Positions 59,812 to 64,000 of a stretch of DNA of 64,000 nucleotides are shown here, piece by piece. Position 1 is the stretch's first letter. Every line of letters starts with the position of its first letter. The position numbers and the translations under genes were made by a program. The notes under the pieces were generated by a model. The model did not search any database and was not told where the DNA came from. It saw only the letters and a program-made list of their open reading frames with translations. This DNA comes from Roseovarius sp. SCSIO 43702. Its GTDB lineage: Bacteria > Pseudomonadota > Alphaproteobacteria > Rhodobacterales > Rhodobacteraceae. The stretch lies in the NCBI RefSeq assembly GCF_019599045.1, contig NZ_CP080623.1, forward strand, positions 766,501-830,500. The letters run 5' to 3'.

Positions 59812-61125
59812 CTACCTCACGATCTCTTCGTCCTTCACGAACATGTTGGCCCAGGCGCGGTCGATCAGCTCGGGCGTCATCTGGTATTCGATGCCCTCGA
59901 ACTGGCAGATCGAGATCATCTGGTCGATGAGGAACACGGGCTGATAATTGGCGTAGACGTTGTTGATCGCGGGATATTTCTTCTTGAGCAGGTGAACGAG
60001 CGCGGCTTCGGAAAGCGGCATGCCCTTCTTCTTGGCGACCATGGCGAAGATCTTGAGGAAGTCCGCCTGGCAGGGGCCGTCGATCTTGATCTTGTAGAAG
60101 ATCCGGCGCAGCGCGGCCTGGTCGAAGATGGCGTTCGGGTGGAAGTTGGTCGAGAAGATCGCCAGCGTGTCGAATGGCACCTCGAATTTCTCGCCCGATT
60201 GCAGCGCGAGGATGTCCTTCGATTCCTCGAGCGGGACGATCCAGCGGTTGACGAGGTTCTGCGGCGGTTCGACCTGGCGGCCGAGGTCGTCGACGATGAA
60301 GATCCCGCCCGTCGCCTTGAGTTGCAGCGGGGCCTGGTAGGTCCGGGCGGTGGGGTTGTAGACCAGATCGAGCATGTCGAGCGTCAGTTCGCCGCCGGTG
60401 ATCACCGTGGGACGTTCGCAGCGGACATAGCGCGTATCGAAGGTGCGGCGCCGGCGCAGCGAATTGGGATCGTCGGTCTCGGTCTCGGCCTTGGAATGGA
60501 CGATCGGGTCATAGACGGTGATGACTTGGCCCGCGTATTCGATGGCGCGGGGGACATAGATCCTGTCGCCCATCGCATCGCGTATCCCGTTGGAAATGCT
60601 TGATTTACCGTTGCCCGGCGGGCCATACATCAGGATCGAGCGTCCGGCGGACACCGCCGGCCCGAGATGGTCGAGCAGGCTGTCGGGCAGGACAAGATGG
60701 CCCATCGCGTCGGTGAGTTCGCGGCGCGTGATCTGGATGTTGCGGATGGATTGGCGCATGACCTGTTCGCGATAAACCGACAGGGGCACAGGCATGGCAC
60801 CGAAATATTCCGATTGTGTTAACGCGTCGTGAGCGCGCGCCTTGCCGGCATCGGTGAGCTGGTAGCCCATCTCGTTGCCGGAGTTGGCGTTGAGCGTGCC
60901 GGTCGCCTCGAGAAGGCGCTGTTCGCGGGCCATGTCGACGAGCTCCTGGCTGACCGCGCGGGGCAGGCAGATCGCCTCGGAAATCTCTGAAACCGTGTCG
61001 ATATTCTTGCGGAACATGGTCTTGAGAAGGATGTCGCGCATCATCACGACCGGCAGGCGCATGTCCTCGATCGTGCTGGGGGGTGGGGGCGGCTGGACGC
61101 CGCCGCGGGTGACTTGCATGTTCAT
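59812..61125 (-). CDS. AAA-family ATPase of the Tad pilus locus
   Basis: A 437-residue MoxR-like AAA protein. The Walker A motif is YGPPGNGKSS (about residue 163), Walker B is GGIFIVDDLGRQ (about 274), and a sensor-1-like STNFHPNAIFD follows. The N-terminal 120 residues contain a winged-helix-like SEISEAICLPRAVSQELVDM. The start is ambiguous: ATG at 61164, 61125 and 61119 are in frame. It lies at the end of a Tad run (TadC, two TPR lipoproteins, prepilin peptidase), a place where Roseobacter tad loci carry such an ATPase, but its role is not TadA. Confidence 0.75.
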   Translation of the reverse strand: MNMQVTRGGVQPPPPPSTIEDMRLPVVMMRDILLKTMFRKNIDTVSEISEAICLPRAVSQELVDMAREQRLLEATGTLNANSGNEMGYQLTDAGKARAHDALTQSEYFGAMPVPLSVYREQVMRQSIRNIQITRRELTDAMGHLVLPDSLLDHLGPAVSAGRSILMYGPPGNGKSSISNGIRDAMGDRIYVPRAIEYAGQVITVYDPIVHSKAETETDDPNSLRRRRTFDTRYVRCERPTVITGGELTLDMLDLVYNPTARTYQAPLQLKATGGIFIVDDLGRQVEPPQNLVNRWIVPLEESKDILALQSGEKFEVPFDTLAIFSTNFHPNAIFDQAALRRIFYKIKIDGPCQADFLKIFAMVAKKKGMPLSEAALVHLLKKKYPAINNVYANYQPVFLIDQMISICQFEGIEYQMTPELIDRAWANMFVKDEEIVR

Positions 61126-61234
61126 GTGGCCCGGCCCTTTGTTCTGCTCGCCATGTGCGGGCATTCTGCCGCCGAAATGCGAAGAAATTATGGTGCAGAG
61201 CGGGCAGGGACGGGGCCGGATCGGAGCGGATTCG

Positions 61235-61279
61235 GACGTCGGTATCCACGTCGGTATCCACGTCGGTATCGTGTCGGTG
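61235..61279. repeat. dispersed 11-12 bp tandem repeat, copy 3 (inverted)
   Basis: Read on the minus strand: ACCGACACGAT, ACCGACGTGGAT, ACCGACGTGGAT, ACCGACGTC. It lies between the prepilin peptidase and the AAA ATPase of the Tad locus. Unlike copies 1 and 2 it has no GTTAAC flank. Confidence 0.85.
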
Positions 61280-61290
61280 CGCGGGCGCCG

Positions 61291-61785
61291 TCAGACCCCG
61301 AACTGCGCCCCGAGGACGAGGTAGAAGCCGAGCGCGCCGCCGAGGCAGAGGCCCATGGGAAACTTCTTGCCCCGGTCCCAGCTTTCCCAGCCGGGGGCGA
61401 GCGCGCGCAGGGCGGTATGCTTGGCCAGACGGTGCGCCGCGAAGCCCGCGAGCAGCGAGATGGCGAGGATCACCAGGACGAGGCGCACGTCGCCCAGGGG
61501 AACGAAGGGCGCGGCGGCTGCGACGAACTTGGCATCCCCCGCACCCACGAGGCCGGCGGCGTTCATCACGATGCCGAGCGCCAGCATCACCGCGATATGC
61601 ACGAGCCGCCAGAGAAAGACGTCGAAGGGCAGCACGAACGGCCCGACGACGAGAAAGACCGCGCCGAGGGCGAGAACCGCGACGTTGAGGATCTTCATCC
61701 AGCGCAGGTCGGTATAGGCGACCCAGAGGCAGATCGGCAGGACGAAGGGCAGAAACCACATCGCGGCGGTGCTTGAGATTGTCAT
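61291..61785 (-). CDS. prepilin peptidase (TadV/CpaA-like)
   Basis: A 164-residue membrane aspartic protease with about five hydrophobic segments. The two catalytic Asp are in AYTDLRWMKILN (about residue 24) and GAGDAKFVAAAA (about 81; the GxGDxK motif). It processes Flp-type prepilins and lacks the N-methylase domain of PilD, as usual for TadV/CpaA. The ATG at 61785 follows AAGGGGT. It lies in the tad run between a TPR lipoprotein and the AAA ATPase. Confidence 0.9.
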   Translation of the reverse strand: MTISSTAAMWFLPFVLPICLWVAYTDLRWMKILNVAVLALGAVFLVVGPFVLPFDVFLWRLVHIAVMLALGIVMNAAGLVGAGDAKFVAAAAPFVPLGDVRLVLVILAISLLAGFAAHRLAKHTALRALAPGWESWDRGKKFPMGLCLGGALGFYLVLGAQFGV

Positions 61786-61804
61786 GCTCGACCCCTTGTC
61801 CGCG

Positions 61805-62659
61805 TCAGTTGACGGCGTTGTCCTCGAGCGCCCGAAGCGAACGGACGGCGGCCTCGAAATGCTGCGGATGGGTGTCGATCGCATCGCGAAGGAGACCCTT
61901 GCCAATGGTCACGTCGCCTTGTTTCACGGCCGTCAGACCCAGCGAGTAGAGGAGCTGGGCGCGCTCGGGCTGCGAGGTGGGGAGCACGGGGAGGGTGTAT
62001 TTCTTTTGCGCGCCGCGCGCGAGGATGAGGTTGTTCTTGGCGGTGAAGAGCGACTGGTCGAGGCGGATCGCATCGGCGAAGAGGCGTTCGGCCTCGGCAT
62101 AGTCGCCGCGCGTAAGCTTGGAATAGCCCCAGTTGTTCATCACGCCCGCCGGGGTCGTGGTCAGGCCAGCCGCGATCTCGTAGAAGCTGTCGGCCTTCTT
62201 CCAGTCCTTGTTGCTGTCGGCGACCATCGCCTCGAGCCGGTAGCGCTTGAACGTCTCGTGCGTGGGGGGAACGGAATCGAGGGTCTTCTTGGCCTCGGCC
62301 CATTGGCTGTTGCGGATGTAGGCATCGGCCAGTTCGACGCGGTCCTCGTCGGTGGCGTCGGGGTGGGTCGTGACCTTCCGCCAGGCGCTCGCGCCCTCGA
62401 CATGGCGCTTGGCCCGGATGAGCGATGCCGCGAGACCCCGCTGTAGGTCGAGTCGATCGGGCTGCTCGCCGGTGGCGCGCTGGAAATAGGTGACGGCCTC
62501 GTTCGGATCGGCAACGGTCAACATCACGTCGTTGAGATTGCTTTCGTCGATGACGTTCACGCCTGCTTCGGCACGCGTAGCGTCCTGGTTCTTCTGGTCA
62601 CAGGCGGAAAGGCCCGCGAGTGCCACAACACACAGGGAAACAAGGATAGGTTGGCGCAT
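61805..62659 (-). CDS. TPR lipoprotein (TadD-like), copy 1
   Basis: A 284-residue protein with a lipoprotein signal (LVSLCVVALAGLSAC, Cys at residue 20) and several TPR motifs from residue 50 onward (DPNEAVTYFQRATGEQPDRL, GDYAEAERLFADAIRLDQSL). TadD-type TPR lipoproteins help Flp pilus assembly. It follows the second TPR gene and precedes the prepilin peptidase. Assignment to TadD rests on context. Confidence 0.82.
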   Translation of the reverse strand: MRQPILVSLCVVALAGLSACDQKNQDATRAEAGVNVIDESNLNDVMLTVADPNEAVTYFQRATGEQPDRLDLQRGLAASLIRAKRHVEGASAWRKVTTHPDATDEDRVELADAYIRNSQWAEAKKTLDSVPPTHETFKRYRLEAMVADSNKDWKKADSFYEIAAGLTTTPAGVMNNWGYSKLTRGDYAEAERLFADAIRLDQSLFTAKNNLILARGAQKKYTLPVLPTSQPERAQLLYSLGLTAVKQGDVTIGKGLLRDAIDTHPQHFEAAVRSLRALEDNAVN

Positions 62660-62716
62660 GGATTGCGTCCTTATACTGCCTCTGCCTCATGCAGCCCTCT
62701 TCGTGGCCGCTTATTC

Positions 62717-63283
62717 TTATATCGGTATCTGACGGATCAGGTAGTCGCTGCTACCGCGTCGCACCAATTTGTAATCTTGCTCTTCTTCCGTCGGATCATA
62801 GACCGAGTTTTCCATTTTTGCGAGAGCCAGACGCAAATTATCGCGAATTGAGTCACTTTGGCCATTGTCGAGCGCATAGGCGTGGCGGAACATCTGCGCG
62901 GCCTCGGCCACTTCGCCCTTTTCCATGAGCACGACACCGAGGTTGTTCCATGCCTCCGGCACGGTCTCTTCGGCCTTGATCGCGTCCCGCAGGAGGGTTT
63001 CGGCCTGGCCCAAACGGCGCAGGCCGAGATTGGCGCTGCCCATGCCGGCCATGATTTCGGGGGTGAGGCCGCCTTCCTCGAGCGCCGCGCGCGAGAAGGC
63101 TTCGAGCGCCAGTTCGTATTCGCCCGCGCGCATGAGCCGGTGACCGACGGTCAGGCCATCGACCGCCTCGCCCTTGCTGGCGAGCCCGGGCGCGTAGGGG
63201 TTCTCGGGGAGCGCGGCGTCATTCGCGCAGCCCGCGAGCGCCAGCGCCAAACCCGCCGCGATCAAGATGCCTGCCCGTGCCAT
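62717..63283 (-). CDS. TPR lipoprotein (TadD-like), copy 2
   Basis: A 188-residue lipoprotein (LIAAGLALALAGC, Cys at residue 19) with three TPR motifs (GEYELALEAFSRAALEEGGL, GQAETLLRDAIKAEETVPEA, GEVAEAAQMFRHAYALDNGQ). It follows tadC by 29 bases and is closely spaced to the next TPR gene. Two TPR lipoproteins in a row are common in Rhodobacteraceae tad loci. Confidence 0.83.
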   Translation of the reverse strand: MARAGILIAAGLALALAGCANDAALPENPYAPGLASKGEAVDGLTVGHRLMRAGEYELALEAFSRAALEEGGLTPEIMAGMGSANLGLRRLGQAETLLRDAIKAEETVPEAWNNLGVVLMEKGEVAEAAQMFRHAYALDNGQSDSIRDNLRLALAKMENSVYDPTEEEQDYKLVRRGSSDYLIRQIPI

Positions 63284-63312
63284 TCGGCCTCACGTTCATT
63301 GCGCCCCGATCA

Positions 63313-63999
63313 TCACTGGGACATGGCCGTGAGTTCCATGATACCCAGAACCGACGGACCGACGAGGATGATCAACAATGGCGGCACTGTAAGCATCATC
63401 GTGGCCAATGTCATCTTCGTCGGAAGCTTGTTCGCCTTTTCCTCGGCGCGCATGACGCGCTTGTCACGCATCTCGCTCGCGTAGACGCGCAGCGCGTCGC
63501 CGATCGAGGTGCCGAAGGTCTGGCTCTGGACAAGGACGGTCACGAAGGAGGACACGTCCTGCACGCCGCAGCGCTCGGCCATCTCGTTGAGCACCGACGC
63601 CTTGTCCCGGCCCGCCTTGATCTGCTGTGCGACGATCTGGTACTCGTCGGCGAGGGCGGGGAACGAGGCGCGGATCTCGTTCGAGACGCGCACGATGGCC
63701 TGGTCCATGGATTGCCCCGCCTCGACGCAGACCAGCATCATGTCGAGGCTGTCGGGGAAGCCGTCCTGGATTTCTTCCTGGCGCTTCTGCTGACGTTTGG
63801 TGACCCAGTATTTCGGCATCATGTATCCCACGGCACCGGGGCCGAGGATATACATGAGCATCTTCTGGGTCGTGGTGTCGGGCCCCTGCACGAAGAGCAC
63901 GAAATAGACGACGCCCGCCACCAGAAGACCGAGCGCAAGCGCCATCTGCGCGAAGTGGAAATACCGCACCGCGTCGCGGTTGCGATAGCCCGCCTGCAT
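63313..63999 (-). CDS. tadC: Tad secretion system F-type membrane protein TadC (5' truncated by window edge)
   Basis: The visible 228 residues are the C-terminal two thirds of a GspF/TadC protein: membrane segments near residues 18-60, a cytoplasmic helical T2SSF domain (GFPDSLDMMLVCVEAGQSMD, then SFVTVLVQSQTFGTSIGDAL), and a final membrane segment. The Met at the window edge (MQAGYRNRDAVRYFHFAQ) aligns to an internal site of typical 320-residue TadC proteins, so the true start lies beyond the window. It forms the inner-membrane platform for Flp pilus assembly. Confidence 0.87.
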   Translation of the reverse strand: MQAGYRNRDAVRYFHFAQMALALGLLVAGVVYFVLFVQGPDTTTQKMLMYILGPGAVGYMMPKYWVTKRQQKRQEEIQDGFPDSLDMMLVCVEAGQSMDQAIVRVSNEIRASFPALADEYQIVAQQIKAGRDKASVLNEMAERCGVQDVSSFVTVLVQSQTFGTSIGDALRVYASEMRDKRVMRAEEKANKLPTKMTLATMMLTVPPLLIILVGPSVLGIMELTAMSQ

Positions 64000-64000
64000 G

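Overview
The window is GC-rich, densely coded DNA whose gene content fits a marine Rhodobacteraceae (Roseobacter-group alphaproteobacterium). The indicators are Xsc with a SoeABC sulfite dehydrogenase, heterotetrameric sarcosine oxidase, TRAP transport, a Tad pilus locus, and family members that read as typical of that group. All identifications come from reading the sequence and remembered family motifs; no search was run.

Region by region. (1) 1-10.7 kb: end of a PLP dehydratase, a Cys/Met-metabolism PLP enzyme, then a collinear sulfonate module xsc-pta-ackA-soeABC. It splits sulfoacetaldehyde to acetyl phosphate and sulfite, recovers acetyl-CoA or ATP, and oxidises sulfite to sulfate. (2) 10.7-17.5 kb: a ParD/ParE pair, rpsA and cmk (separated by a LysR/SDR insertion), a sterol-desaturase-type membrane protein and a small anchored protein. 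(3) 17.5-21.8 kb: a TauR-like MocR regulator divergent from a Tat-exported cyclase-family protein, then a TetR/PspA/YiaA envelope-stress unit with repeated TGAAC-N3-GTTCA operators. (4) 21.8-29.5 kb: creatinase, P1 peptidase, an alpha/beta hydrolase, gabD, DUF3140, an Hsp20 preceded by a probable ROSE RNA thermometer, and two tandem trypsin-like proteases. (5) 29.5-37.1 kb: the sarcosine oxidase operon soxBDAG with an FAD oxidase and a divergent GlxA/AraC regulator. (6) 37.0-45.7 kb: a probable N-methyl/betaine demethylation locus with a TMADH-type demethylase, two different Rieske oxygenases, a cupin, a class III aminotransferase, a SAM methyltransferase and two TetR regulators with visible operators. 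(7) 45.7-56.6 kb: SGNH lipoprotein, acyltransferase, a TRAP transporter, enoyl-CoA hydratase and SDR, DUF2125 protein, PmbA/TldE and CysQ-like phosphatase. (8) 56.6-64 kb: Lhr-type helicase, FkbM methyltransferase, and part of a Tad pilus locus (AAA ATPase, prepilin peptidase, two TPR lipoproteins, TadC) running off the right edge.

The common theme is turnover of small osmolyte-type C/N/S compounds (sulfonates, creatine, sarcosine, betaines). The best candidates for new biology are: the shared CTGGCCCTA/CTGGCATGA boxes linking the MocR gene to xsc 15 kb away; the two-Rieske plus methyltransferase locus with a shared TTTGAGCGCTCAAA-type operator; the ROSE-like leader; and three dispersed families of intergenic repeats. 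No tRNA, rRNA, insertion sequence, prophage or CRISPR array was recognised, and no gene-free stretch exceeds 300 bases.
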